64,000 nt of DNA from Saprospiraceae bacterium (GTDB taxonomy: Bacteria; Bacteroidota; Bacteroidia; Chitinophagales; Saprospiraceae): assembly GCA_018057925.1 (NCBI GenBank), contig JAGPCT010000004.1:62001-126000 (forward strand), given 5' to 3'. How positions within the stretch are numbered: position 1 is the stretch's first letter; every line of letters starts with the position of its first letter. A program made the position numbers and the translations under genes. Shown in pieces: positions 53,139 to 61,663 of this stretch. Under the pieces are notes generated by a model. It saw only the letters and a program-made list of their open reading frames with translations, searched no databases and was not told where the DNA came from.

Positions 53139-54788
53139 ATGCAAAAACTAGCTTTGTCTTTTTTAGCTCTTCTGGTGTGCATGACTACCGGAAGAAGTCA
53201 GGGCATTACATCAGGAAAGATATCGGGAGGCCTACAGACAAATTTGAATTTCTTTATGAAGGACGAATCCATCAACGCCGCCAATACGCCGCAATACGAA
53301 TCTCAACTTTACGGAGCTGATAGTTGGCTGAATGTCAACTACACGACCAATGGTTTTGAAGCCGGCATACGCCTTGACGTTTATAACAACTCATATCTGT
53401 TTAATCCCAACGGAGGTTCATACACTGGCATTGGTATAGGCAATTGGTTTGTCGAAAAGCAAATCAGCAAATTAACCGTTCGCGGTGGATATATCTATGA
53501 CCAAATAGGTTCCGGTATTATCTACCGAGCTTATGAAGAAAGACCTTTGGCCATCGATAATGCGCTGTTTGGTGTGCGCGCTTCGTATGAGCTAAGCCCT
53601 AATTGGCGAATAAAGGGCTTTACCGGCCAACAAAAATTCCAGTTTGACCGGTATGGTGCCATTTTAAAAGGAGGTAGTATAGATGGATTTATTGCTTTTG
53701 AAGACTCGACAAAGAAGTATAATCTGACTTTATCGCCTGGTGCCGGCGTTGTAGCCAGAACATTTGACAATCAGACCATCGAAGGCATCAATAATGTCTT
53801 AAAATACTATGAACCCATTGATAGTATAGCTTCCTATAAGTCTAATACCTATGCCATGAGTATATATAATACCTTGAGCTATGGTCCATTTACGCTATAT
53901 ACAGAAGCGGCATATAAGACACCGGAAGTCATGATGTCGCCTACCGATTTCAGACATATAGGGCAGGATTCTTCGGCGGGTAAGTTTATCAAAAGAGCCG
54001 GTAACGTACTCTATGGAAGCTTAAGTTATGCCGATCATGGATTGGGGATATCTATCGAAGGAAAGCGTACACAAGACTTTTCCTTTAGAACAGATCCCAA
54101 CCTTTTATTAAACAGGGGATTGGTCAATTACATCCCGGCAATGTCCAAAATCAATACATACAGGCTTACTTCAAGGTATAATCCTGCTATCCAATTTATG
54201 GGTGAATATGCCTTCCAAGCTGACGTTCAGTATAAGTTTAATAAGAAGTGGAGTGCATTGGTCAATTACTCACATATTAACAACCTGGAAGACGTAAAGC
54301 TGTACAGAGAAGTGTATGCGGAAGTGACATTCAAGCCCAATAGGAATAACAACTTTATCTTTGGATTGCAAAGACAAGAATACAATCAGTTTGTATATGA
54401 AGGAAAGGTGGGGGCACCAAATGTTGAAACATATACCCCATTTGTCGAATACCTTCACCGATTCAATCGAAAGACAGCACTCCGTATAGAGGGGTCAATG
54501 ATGTCCACTCAGCAGGACTATGGAAGCTGGGTTTATGGATTGGCTGAGTTGTCCATAGCGCCACACTGGAGCTTTGTTGTGTCTGATATGTATAATTATG
54601 ATCATAATCCGGAAAAAACTAAAAAAGCCAATAATTATCCTTCCGTGATTGCATTTTATACACGTGGCAGCAACCGCTTTTCATTGGGTTATATCAAGCA
54701 AGTTGAAGGAATTGTGTGTACCGGAGGAATATGTCGTTACGAGCCGGCATTTAGTGGTGTAAAAGCAACAATATCAACAACTTTTTAA
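53139..54788 (+). CDS. DUF6029-like outer-membrane protein
   Basis: A 549-residue exported barrel protein: signal peptide to about residue 21, then ITSGKISGGLQTNLNFFM, NYTTNGFEAGIRLDVYNNSYLFNP, VRGGYIYDQIGSGIIYRAYEERPL, RLTSRYNPAIQFMGEYAFQAD, and a C-terminal strand FSGVKATISTTF. This matches the DUF6029 family, often beside TlpA and Omp28 genes as here. Function unknown; it may localise or anchor the Omp28-like thiol protein encoded next. Confidence 0.82.
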   Translation: MQKLALSFLALLVCMTTGRSQGITSGKISGGLQTNLNFFMKDESINAANTPQYESQLYGADSWLNVNYTTNGFEAGIRLDVYNNSYLFNPNGGSYTGIGIGNWFVEKQISKLTVRGGYIYDQIGSGIIYRAYEERPLAIDNALFGVRASYELSPNWRIKGFTGQQKFQFDRYGAILKGGSIDGFIAFEDSTKKYNLTLSPGAGVVARTFDNQTIEGINNVLKYYEPIDSIASYKSNTYAMSIYNTLSYGPFTLYTEAAYKTPEVMMSPTDFRHIGQDSSAGKFIKRAGNVLYGSLSYADHGLGISIEGKRTQDFSFRTDPNLLLNRGLVNYIPAMSKINTYRLTSRYNPAIQFMGEYAFQADVQYKFNKKWSALVNYSHINNLEDVKLYREVYAEVTFKPNRNNNFIFGLQRQEYNQFVYEGKVGAPNVETYTPFVEYLHRFNRKTALRIEGSMMSTQQDYGSWVYGLAELSIAPHWSFVVSDMYNYDHNPEKTKKANNYPSVIAFYTRGSNRFSLGYIKQVEGIVCTGGICRYEPAFSGVKATISTTF

Positions 54789-54853
54789 TTTTTTAACTAT
54801 ATTATATTAACGGGAATTGGTTTGTCGAAGCCATTATCATAAAAAACAAAAAA

Positions 54854-55705
54854 ATGAAATATTTAAAACAAATATCCCTCCTATCGCTGTTACTATTGAT
54901 TTTTAATGGATGTAGTGAAACAGAAATAGTCGTTCCTCGAGTAGGCGAAATAGTTTCAGATCGGGTTGTTCTCATAGAGGATTTCACCGGCGTGAAATGC
55001 CCTAATTGTCCTAATGCTAGCCGTGAAATAGCTAATTTATCAAAGAAATATCCCAAAAATATTGTTGCAATAGCATATCATACCAATTTTTTAGGAGACC
55101 CCATCACGAAGGAAGGGTATAAGAGCAAGTATGATTTCCGTACTCCTGATGGCGAGCTTCTGGAAAGTGAAATGGGGAGTTATCTCGGTAAGCCGGCTGT
55201 TGCCCTCAACAGGAAGTTGTATAATGCACAGCAGGAATATTTGTTGACGAGCACTTCAGTTTTTGGTAATTTAGAAAATGAATTGCGCAGCATACCCAAG
55301 GTTAAGATTACCTTAGATAAGAATTATGATGCATCAAGCAGAAAGTTGATTTTGAAAGTAAACATATCTCCTCTTTCAGCGTCTAATGGTGACTTCAGGC
55401 TTCATGCATGCATTACAGAGGATAAAATAATTGATTCTCAGGAAGACAATATTATCTATGTAAAAGATTATGAACACAATCATGTGTTTAGAACGATGCT
55501 GAGTGCATTGGAAGGCGATATATTGGGAAGTGCTTTGACTCCGGGATCCGATTTCAATAAGACCTACGAATTTATACTACCTCCGGAAGCCGGATGGTGG
55601 GTGGCTGACAATTGCAATGTCGTCGTATTTGTTACCGACCTGAGTCAAAAAGCATTTAATGTAGGCGCCGTACTGCAAGCTGCTGAAAAGAAGGTTACGG
55701 AGTAA
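54854..55705 (+). CDS. Omp28-related lipoprotein with thioredoxin-like CPNC motif
   Basis: A 283-residue lipoprotein (lipobox Cys20, FNGCSE). The N-terminal domain has LIEDFTGVKCPNCPNASREI (Cys49 and Cys52), a thioredoxin-fold active site, followed by NIVAIAYH and GKPAVALNRKL (cis-proline region). The C-terminal half is a beta domain ending DNCNVVVFVTDLSQKAFNVGAVLQA, typical of the Omp28 family. It lies 65 bases after the DUF6029 gene on the same strand. Likely a surface or periplasmic partner of the redox genes opposite. Confidence 0.88.
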   Translation: MKYLKQISLLSLLLLIFNGCSETEIVVPRVGEIVSDRVVLIEDFTGVKCPNCPNASREIANLSKKYPKNIVAIAYHTNFLGDPITKEGYKSKYDFRTPDGELLESEMGSYLGKPAVALNRKLYNAQQEYLLTSTSVFGNLENELRSIPKVKITLDKNYDASSRKLILKVNISPLSASNGDFRLHACITEDKIIDSQEDNIIYVKDYEHNHVFRTMLSALEGDILGSALTPGSDFNKTYEFILPPEAGWWVADNCNVVVFVTDLSQKAFNVGAVLQAAEKKVTE

Positions 55706-55748
55706 GAATTGTTATGGCAACTGAATGTTACAGATAAAAATGTTGATA

Positions 55749-55895
55749 ATACCAATTGGATATTCGTAATAGTCCAATATTATTAGCCTAAACGACTATC
55801 AGCCCGATAACTATCCGGAGCATTTTGATTTTAAAGAAATCCCGTTTTTCTGGAATACAAAATATGTTGGACTAATTTATAAATCAATTTGGTAT
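55749..55895 (-). repeat. Family B palindromic repeat, full copy
   Basis: 147 bp, ATACCAATTGGATATTCG ... TAAATCAATTTGGTAT. Long outer arms (AGTCCAATAT / ATGTTGGACT) and inner TCCGGAGCATTTTGATTTTAAAGAAATCC. Opposite orientation to the copy at 29231-29376. It lies between the Omp28 gene and the convergent Plug gene. Confidence 0.8.
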
Positions 55896-55936
55896 AAAAT
55901 ATGCTTGAACTTTAGGACACCTTAACCTAAAGGTCA

Positions 55937-57244
55937 TCAATCTTCCCTCAATGCACCGGAAACAGGTGTTCCGAGACTCCAGAACTGAGCCACTCGATCC
56001 CATCGTTCTCCATACGCTCGATAATAGGCTATTATCTGATAAATATTGGAAGTTTCAAAGCTATTTCCTTCTGTTATCCTTGCGTCAAAACCCTTATTTG
56101 TTTTTTCGGCATAATAATAATCGTAATAGCCTTGCTTGAGTAATATACTCGTTGTATAATATTTCTTCTCCGGAACATAAGTCATCGGCTCTATATCATC
56201 GCGATGCCCCCATTCGTTAAACTGTCCTAGTACATATACCGGACTGGCTAATTTGTTCGGCGCATTCAGGTAGAAATGTACTAAAAAATAGTCACATTCG
56301 TCATCAGCATCCGGTCTATCCAGGTTTTGGATTAAATATGATCCACCCAAGTCAGGATAAGACGAATAAGCAGCGTTGCCTTCAAGGCTTTCAGTCCTTA
56401 AGAATACTTCAGTCCTATTGTTAAAACGTTCGAGGTTTTCAATTTTATAACTTGGTCGCCGTACACTTCTGATGTCAACATATCGAAATTCCTTGCCTCC
56501 CGGGAAAGACACTTCGTCTAAATAGTCAAAGCTCAATTCTTCATTTCTGATATATTTAGGCGTCAATAAAGGTCTAGTGTTCCAGATTCCATTTTTCAAA
56601 ATAGCTACCCGCACTTGGCTCATTGGATCCGGAATTCGCATGGTTGGATTCAAGGTAAGGTCGATTCTTTGATTTTCGAGTGTTTTGCCTGCTCTGAGGT
56701 CACTGGTCAGCATAGCGCCAATATTAAACACCTGTTCGCTGACGACAAAACGCCTTGTCAAAGCAGGCTCATTGTCATTGTCTTTATATACATGGATGAG
56801 ATAGTTGCCTGATTTGGTTACGCCAAGCAAGTCATTTGGAAAAACTAAATGATATGTTGTATAATTAACACGTGTATTAGTCGAATAGGCATAATCTCTA
56901 ATTTCCTGATCGTTGAAACCTTGTAAGTATTCAATTTCGCTGAGTTGACTTGGATTCCAATTGGCATCACACTGAACAATCCTGTATTTGTAAAACACAA
57001 AATCTCCATCTAAGTCGTCAAAAAGCAATTCCAATTGACGTCCGCTATTAAGATACGTCATCGGGAATCCAACAACAGAGCCATAAGGCCTAATTATTAC
57101 GGTTTGAATATTAGTACTATAATTATAATCGTAATTTGCCAAATTCGTGGGCTGACCGTAGCTTATAACCTGAAAGAAAAAGAGACAGACGATGAGGCCA
57201 AATAAATTGTGAGGCATCCTTTTCAGTAAAAATATATTTGTCAA
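55937..57244 (-). CDS. T9SS Plug protein (DUF5103)
   Basis: A 435-residue exported beta-rich protein. DUF5103-type features: NIQTVIIRPYGSVVGFPMTYLNSGRQLELLFDDLDGD, YKYRIVQCDANWNPSQLSEIEYLQGFNDQEIRDY, RRFVVSEQVFNIGAM, and VYVLGQFNEWGHRDDIEPMTYV, KQGYYDYYYAE near the end. DUF5103 proteins were seen as the Plug closing the periplasmic side of the SprA translocon. This fits the several T9SS cargo genes and gldD here. ATG at 57244 or MPHNLFGLIVCL at 57217, which gives a shorter signal peptide. Confidence 0.88.
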   Translation of the reverse strand: MTNIFLLKRMPHNLFGLIVCLFFFQVISYGQPTNLANYDYNYSTNIQTVIIRPYGSVVGFPMTYLNSGRQLELLFDDLDGDFVFYKYRIVQCDANWNPSQLSEIEYLQGFNDQEIRDYAYSTNTRVNYTTYHLVFPNDLLGVTKSGNYLIHVYKDNDNEPALTRRFVVSEQVFNIGAMLTSDLRAGKTLENQRIDLTLNPTMRIPDPMSQVRVAILKNGIWNTRPLLTPKYIRNEELSFDYLDEVSFPGGKEFRYVDIRSVRRPSYKIENLERFNNRTEVFLRTESLEGNAAYSSYPDLGGSYLIQNLDRPDADDECDYFLVHFYLNAPNKLASPVYVLGQFNEWGHRDDIEPMTYVPEKKYYTTSILLKQGYYDYYYAEKTNKGFDARITEGNSFETSNIYQIIAYYRAYGERWDRVAQFWSLGTPVSGALRED

Positions 57245-57520
57245 ACGATAGAAATTTGGATATTCGATAACAAAGTAATCGGTAAAAGAAGCGATAATAT
57301 TTGTAAAAACAAACTTTTTTATCTGTATTTGTCAAAAGATAACATCAATTTAGAAAAATTATTGCTTTGTATGCTAAAATGACTTGAAATTGACCATTTA
57401 CTATTCTTGTCCCCTTTAGAGGAGGTGGGGTAAACAAGGATATTAAATGGTCAAATTATTTTCAGATTATTGTAACCGATGATTTTTGCGAATAACACCT
57501 TTGTTTTGGTTGAAACAAAA

Positions 57521-57560
57521 TTCGGCATCCTTCGGTTTGGGAATACCGAAGGATGCCGAA
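57521..57560. repeat. Perfect 16-bp inverted repeat (hairpin)
   Basis: TTCGGCATCCTTCGGT (57521-57536) and ACCGAAGGATGCCGAA (57545-57560) are exact inverted copies with an 8-base loop. No T run follows, so an ordinary terminator is unlikely. It is in the 392-bp gap 57245-57636 between the Plug and lipoprotein genes (both minus), where no gene or family A-D repeat is clear, although GGGATTAAC near 57623 recalls family ends. Confidence 0.85.
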
Positions 57561-57636
57561 TATGAGGGCTGACCCCAATGAACAAATCGCCTATCGAATC
57601 AGCGTTTTCAAATGCTGACTTCGGGATTAACAATTC

Positions 57637-58266
57637 TTATAGTTTATACGGAAACTGAAGTGCAATTCCCTTTGCCAACAAATCTGCTGTTTCCATCATG
57701 TGATTGAAAGCGATATCGTAATTGACGACGGCTTGGGTACGGTCACCTTTCAAAAGGTCAACGGCGTATGTTGTAGTTTGAGAAATATGATGTTCCATGG
57801 CGTGATCCATTGTAGCAAGAGGCCAATTTTCGGGATTGGCAGCACTCAAAAATTGTGCAATTTCCTTGGCGTTGTTGTTCCAGTCGGCCAACCCTTTGTC
57901 TAATGCTGCTTGATCATTGCTTTTTGCGGCTTGTAAAACAGGGACCGCAAGTTGGATATGTTCCGTCAATAAAGCGGATAGTTGATCTCCTGCAGCCTGT
58001 CCATAATAGGGAACGATGGCGGCACCAATATCTTTTTGGTTCTTTAAGAGCCTGTCTAAGTTGGGCTGCAAAGCATTGGCGTCATTAAAGAAGGCATCAA
58101 CGGTAGCGTACGTCCATTGCATGTGATCCGCCCATAACTTATGCATAACCGTATTTAGAGTAATATATCCGGGTTTTTCGAGTGGAGAAATTTCCTCTTT
58201 GGTGCATCCTTGAAAAGCGAGAAGTGCGAATAATACTGCAAAAGCAGATAGTTTTAACTTTTTCAT
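57637..58266 (-). CDS. Helical lipoprotein of unknown function
   Basis: A 209-residue lipoprotein, lipobox Cys21 (AFQGCTKEE). The mature part is all-helical: YITLNTVMHKLWADHMQWTYATVDAFFND, YYGQAAGDQLSALLTEHIQLAVPVLQAAK, WPLATMDHAMEHHISQTTTYAVDLLKGD, YDIAFNHMMETADLLAKGIALQF. His, Asp and Glu recur on helix faces (WADH, LTEH, MEHH, NHMMET), which could bind metal in a four-helix bundle. Similar unnamed proteins occur in Bacillota and Bacteroidota. The function is not known. Confidence 0.72.
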   Translation of the reverse strand: MKKLKLSAFAVLFALLAFQGCTKEEISPLEKPGYITLNTVMHKLWADHMQWTYATVDAFFNDANALQPNLDRLLKNQKDIGAAIVPYYGQAAGDQLSALLTEHIQLAVPVLQAAKSNDQAALDKGLADWNNNAKEIAQFLSAANPENWPLATMDHAMEHHISQTTTYAVDLLKGDRTQAVVNYDIAFNHMMETADLLAKGIALQFPYKL

Positions 58267-58454
58267 GTTGTGTATTTTAGTTTAATTAAAAAATGTCAAT
58301 GTCATTGTTTTAAGACAGTAATTATTTAGAGTAAACTAATTCAGAAAAGGTTACAGAAATAAAACCCTTGTCCACAACATGCTTTTATAAAGTAACAAAT
58401 AATGTTTTATGTATTTTACTGTAATCATAGTACATAGCATATTAACATATTATA

Positions 58455-58602
58455 ATGCCGATTGGCTATTAATAATAGCCCAATTACATTTTTCTAAACG
58501 ACTATCATTCTGATAGCTATCGGGAGCATTTTGACTTTAGGGAAATCCTGTCTTTCGGGAACACCAAAAAATGTTGGGCTGATTTATAAATCAATTTGGT
58601 AT
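58455..58602 (-). repeat. Family B palindromic repeat, full copy
   Basis: 148 bp, ATGCCGATTGGCTATT ... TAAATCAATTTGGTAT, aligned with 55749-55895 in the same orientation. It contains TAAACGACTATC, the ATAGCTATCGGGAGCATTTTGA segment, TTCGGGAACACC and TGTTGGGCTG. It lies in the 438-bp gap between the lipoprotein and M64 genes; no gene seen there. Confidence 0.8.
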
Positions 58603-58704
58603 AAAATGATGACCAATGGTAGAAGGGTGTCACATCCTGAACCATGATGTTATATTGCCTCCCGGTAAGATGGTATTATACATCACTGTCTAATGATGTT
58701 CTCG

Positions 58705-60093
58705 CTATTCTACAACAACTTTTCGCACGCCCAAAGCGGTATTGCCACTATAAAATGCAACAAAATAAGCGCCTTTAGCCCATGAAGAGATGTCAACAGT
58801 CCATGCTTTTTCCTGTTTCATTGCCTTTCTGAGCACCTTTTGTCCCGATGCATCAGAAACAATCATACTGATATTTTTTTCTCCTTCGCTTTCTATCAGG
58901 ATATTCAACTTGTCAAATGCGGGATTGGGATATATCTTAGCCGAAAACCTTTGGGCGGAAGAAGATATATCATATTTACCAATATGGCTCTTCTGTACTA
59001 TCCACTCCACTTTATTCAGGTGCAAAGAGGCATGGTCATCCACTCTAACCATATTGGTGGTATCTTCAACCAAGACAACAACCTTATTCGTCCCAATTTC
59101 AAATAAATCAGGAAAAACGACCAATGTATCTTGACCGGATGCCACCTTCGTTCCGTTGACTTCCCATGCTACACTATTTGTGTTTGGTTCAACCGGGATA
59201 TTGTTAACCGAAAACACCAATGAATCGAGCCCCGCTTCAATTGTATTTTCTTTCGGGGTATAACTTTCTAAGGTAGGGGCCAGTGTGTGTATCCTTTCTA
59301 CCAAAGCTTGTGTACATACAGGGCAGAAGGGGGCGTTCAATGTGCGCATCTTGCAGTTTTGATGCGGTCGATACCAAAGCGCTGAACTTTCGCCACAACA
59401 GTGTTGATACACACCTACGTCGTCTGTGCCTATCCAGTTTTTCCACCTCACCTTTTCGGGATCGGTTTCTTTTGTCATATTAACTTTTTCTTGTGCATAA
59501 AAATCGCCTGCATAGTATTCATCTGCCAGCCTGCCAAAGCTATGACCCAGCTCGTGGAGTGTAACCTCACTGGAATAAGGATGAGTAGAGGCTGTGGAAT
59601 AGTCGCCTCCACTGCCACCATAGTATTCCGAATTTACAATAATAATGACATGGTCATACATAGGGAAGTTATCGGCACTAACCTGATATACTTTAGCTAC
59701 ATCGGTTGCTAAAAGCAATCTGTGGATCTGATAATAATCAAAGGTTGAACTAAAATAATTGTTGGTCTTTAAAACAGGATGAGCCGGCTCACTGACATCC
59801 GTAGCTGTCCCCGGGTGATTGGCTCCGCTTTCTTCTGACGGAACTTCAATGGCAAAAAAATTGAAATAATGCTTATATTGTTTGAAGGGAGACGTGGCAA
59901 TGAAGGTTGTGATAAATTTCTGAACATCCTCTGTAAACTTACCCAATTCCTGCGATGTATATCCATCCGGCAATATGACAAAGTTAATTCTTGATTCTAC
60001 GGGACCAGACTGATATACGGTATCGACTTTAAATTTCTGACCAAAACATAAAGTCGATAAACTAATCGTTAGAGCAATAAAAATTATACGCAT
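58705..60093 (-). CDS. Secreted M64-family metallopeptidase with T9SS type A domain
   Basis: A 462-residue exported zinc peptidase. Signal peptide at 1-18, SRINFVILPDGYTSQELGKF, SGANHPGTATDVSEP, MYDHVIIIVNSEYYGGSGGDY, and the zinc motif HELGHSFGRLADEYY (His180, His184), as in IgA-peptidase-like M64 proteins. A conserved cysteine-rich section follows (QHCCGESSALWYRPHQNCKMR, FCPVCTQAL). The last ~80 residues (KIYPNPAFDKLNIL to GVRKVVVE) are a T9SS type A domain. ATG at 60093 is chosen over 60111 because a GGAG ribosome site and a promoter (60114-60144) place the transcript start after 60111. Confidence 0.9.
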   Translation of the reverse strand: MRIIFIALTISLSTLCFGQKFKVDTVYQSGPVESRINFVILPDGYTSQELGKFTEDVQKFITTFIATSPFKQYKHYFNFFAIEVPSEESGANHPGTATDVSEPAHPVLKTNNYFSSTFDYYQIHRLLLATDVAKVYQVSADNFPMYDHVIIIVNSEYYGGSGGDYSTASTHPYSSEVTLHELGHSFGRLADEYYAGDFYAQEKVNMTKETDPEKVRWKNWIGTDDVGVYQHCCGESSALWYRPHQNCKMRTLNAPFCPVCTQALVERIHTLAPTLESYTPKENTIEAGLDSLVFSVNNIPVEPNTNSVAWEVNGTKVASGQDTLVVFPDLFEIGTNKVVVLVEDTTNMVRVDDHASLHLNKVEWIVQKSHIGKYDISSSAQRFSAKIYPNPAFDKLNILIESEGEKNISMIVSDASGQKVLRKAMKQEKAWTVDISSWAKGAYFVAFYSGNTALGVRKVVVE

Positions 60094-60113
60094 ATCTTCT
60101 CCTTTTTTCAAAA

Positions 60114-60144
60114 CAAATATAAACTAATTATCGCAATATGGCAA
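60114..60144 (-). promoter_or_regulatory. Bacteroidota promoter of the M64 peptidase gene
   Basis: On the minus strand TTG (60142-60144), 20 bp, then TATATTTG (60114-60121), a full match to the -7 consensus. The start codon at 60093 is 20 bases downstream. Confidence 0.7.
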
Positions 60145-60179
60145 TAAAAACCCAACAGTGTAAACGCCGCTTATAGTGT

Positions 60180-60217
60180 GGACAATAAAGGGTAATTTAT
60201 TGTCCGCGTTGGACAAT
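60180..60217. promoter_or_regulatory. Operator-like array of three GGACAAT half sites
   Basis: GGACAATAAA (60180-60189), TTTATTGTCC (60196-60205) and GGACAAT (60211-60217) alternate in direction, giving two overlapping inverted repeats (10 bp perfect with 6-base spacer; 7 bp perfect with 5-base spacer). They lie between the divergent M64 and RidA genes, and the third half site overlaps a candidate -33 TTG of the RidA gene. Probably a binding site for a dimeric regulator; the regulator is not known. Confidence 0.55.
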
Positions 60218-60240
60218 TTAGAATATAAGTCTTACTTTCG
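60209..60240 (+). promoter_or_regulatory. Candidate promoter of the RidA gene
   Basis: TTG (60209-60211), 21 bp, TACTTTCG (60233-60240), one change from TANNTTTG. It is 75 bases before the start codon and touches the operator-like site. Confidence 0.4.
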
Positions 60241-60314
60241 CCATGGTTTCAATCTTGTTGTAAAATTGTGATTTTCTCCGGATTGATTTTGTTGATTTTA
60301 AAAAACATATTGAC

Positions 60315-60740
60315 ATGAAGGATGATGCAAAAGTATTGACTGACAAAGCCACTCCCCGTGGGCGGTTTCCCCATATCAAGCGAGCCGGCGACTTTCTGTT
60401 TGTTTCAGGGACAAGCAGTCGTAAGCCTGACAATAGCTTTGCCGGAGCGGAAGCGGATGAATTTGGTGCCGTGACTCTTGATATTAGGGTGCAGACACGA
60501 GCCGTTATCGAAAACATCCGGGATATACTGGCATCTATGGAGGCCGGCTTGGAAGATCTGACGGAAGTAATGGTTTTTCTGGTCAATATGAATGACTTCA
60601 AAGCATATAATGAAGAATATGGAAAATATTTCGATACTTCCGGTCCAACAAGGACAACAGTAGCTGTGCATCAATTACCTCACCCTCACTTACTGATAGA
60701 AATTAAAGCCATTGCCTACAAACCAATAAGCCGGGGATAA
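60315..60740 (+). CDS. RidA-family 2-aminomuconate deaminase
   Basis: A 141-residue YjgF/RidA-fold protein. The segments [64 protein letters not shown] and [28 protein letters not shown] are those of 2-aminomuconate deaminases (AmnD/NbaF), which act in tryptophan/kynurenine or nitrobenzoate breakdown, rather than those of general RidA imine deaminases. No other gene of that pathway is in the window, so the role rests on family likeness. An operator-like array lies upstream. Confidence 0.82.
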   Translation: MKDDAKVLTDKATPRGRFPHIKRAGDFLFVSGTSSRKPDNSFAGAEADEFGAVTLDIRVQTRAVIENIRDILASMEAGLEDLTEVMVFLVNMNDFKAYNEEYGKYFDTSGPTRTTVAVHQLPHPHLLIEIKAIAYKPISRG

Positions 60741-60789
60741 TTCGGTGATGCCTGTCAAGCAGATAAACATTGACTATCCATACATAGCC

Positions 60790-61617
60790 TTAAGTCTTTC
60801 TCCCGGTAAAATGTTGCATAGTGTCATAAGCACCGAAAATGTGGCGCATTACCCAATCAAATGCTTTTAATGGAAGAATCCCTTGGCTCAAGCGGACAAA
60901 CCAGTATGGAAGGGGCATTGTCAACATACTTCGCTCCCGCTCAATAGCTCGTATTATCTTCTCTGCGGCCTTTTCCGGTTCAATGATGGGCAGCAATTTT
61001 GATTGCACCCCTTCAAACATTCCGGTCTTAATAAAATATGGCATAATAGTCGTTACGACGACTTTCTTATTCAACTGTTGCATCTCCAACCTAAGACTAT
61101 CACTCCAGCCCACGGCAGCCCACTTCGAAGCCACATATACCGACATCTTAGGATTGGATATAAGTCCTGCCATAGAACAAATATTGCATATCCATCCATT
61201 GTTATCCGCCATCATATCCGGTAAAATCTCGCGTGTCAGGTGCATCATAGCATTGGCATTGACATTCATGACGGCCGAAATGTCACGGTGTTCCAGCTCA
61301 TGGAAGTACTTACCGGCAACAATCCCGGCATTATTGATGAGGATATCTATTTTGCCCACTTCCTGAATTATCTTAGGCGCTATTTCTTGTATTTGTTGAG
61401 CATCAGACAAGTCAATTCGGTATCCATATATTAATTCAGCATATTGCGGCCATTCAGTACGAAGCAGTTCCAATCCGGACTGATTGATATCTACCGCTAT
61501 CAGCTTATTTGCTCCACGTTCCAACGACTTGCGTGCCATGATTTTACCAATTCCGGAACACGCTCCGGTTATCAAAACAACTTTATCCTGAAATATCATA
61601 TTTTGTTTATTCATCAT
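60790..61617 (-). CDS. Short-chain dehydrogenase/reductase (SDR)
   Basis: A 275-residue classical SDR: VVLITGACSGIGKIMA (TGxxxGIG), LINNAGIVAGKYF (NNAG), the catalytic serine in NICSMAGL and YVASKWA (YxxxK). The C-terminal ~50 residues (MLTMPLPYWFVRLSQGILPLKAFDWVM) include a hydrophobic segment as in membrane-associated SDRs such as retinol/sterol-type enzymes. Substrate unknown. It lies 46 bases after the DUF4286 gene and may be co-transcribed with it. Several ATGs at 61617-61599 could be the start. Confidence 0.9.
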   Translation of the reverse strand: MMNKQNMIFQDKVVLITGACSGIGKIMARKSLERGANKLIAVDINQSGLELLRTEWPQYAELIYGYRIDLSDAQQIQEIAPKIIQEVGKIDILINNAGIVAGKYFHELEHRDISAVMNVNANAMMHLTREILPDMMADNNGWICNICSMAGLISNPKMSVYVASKWAAVGWSDSLRLEMQQLNKKVVVTTIMPYFIKTGMFEGVQSKLLPIIEPEKAAEKIIRAIERERSMLTMPLPYWFVRLSQGILPLKAFDWVMRHIFGAYDTMQHFTGRKT

Positions 61618-61663
61618 TTACTTCATATAAAACCAAATATTCTATGTGGCAAATGGAAAAACC

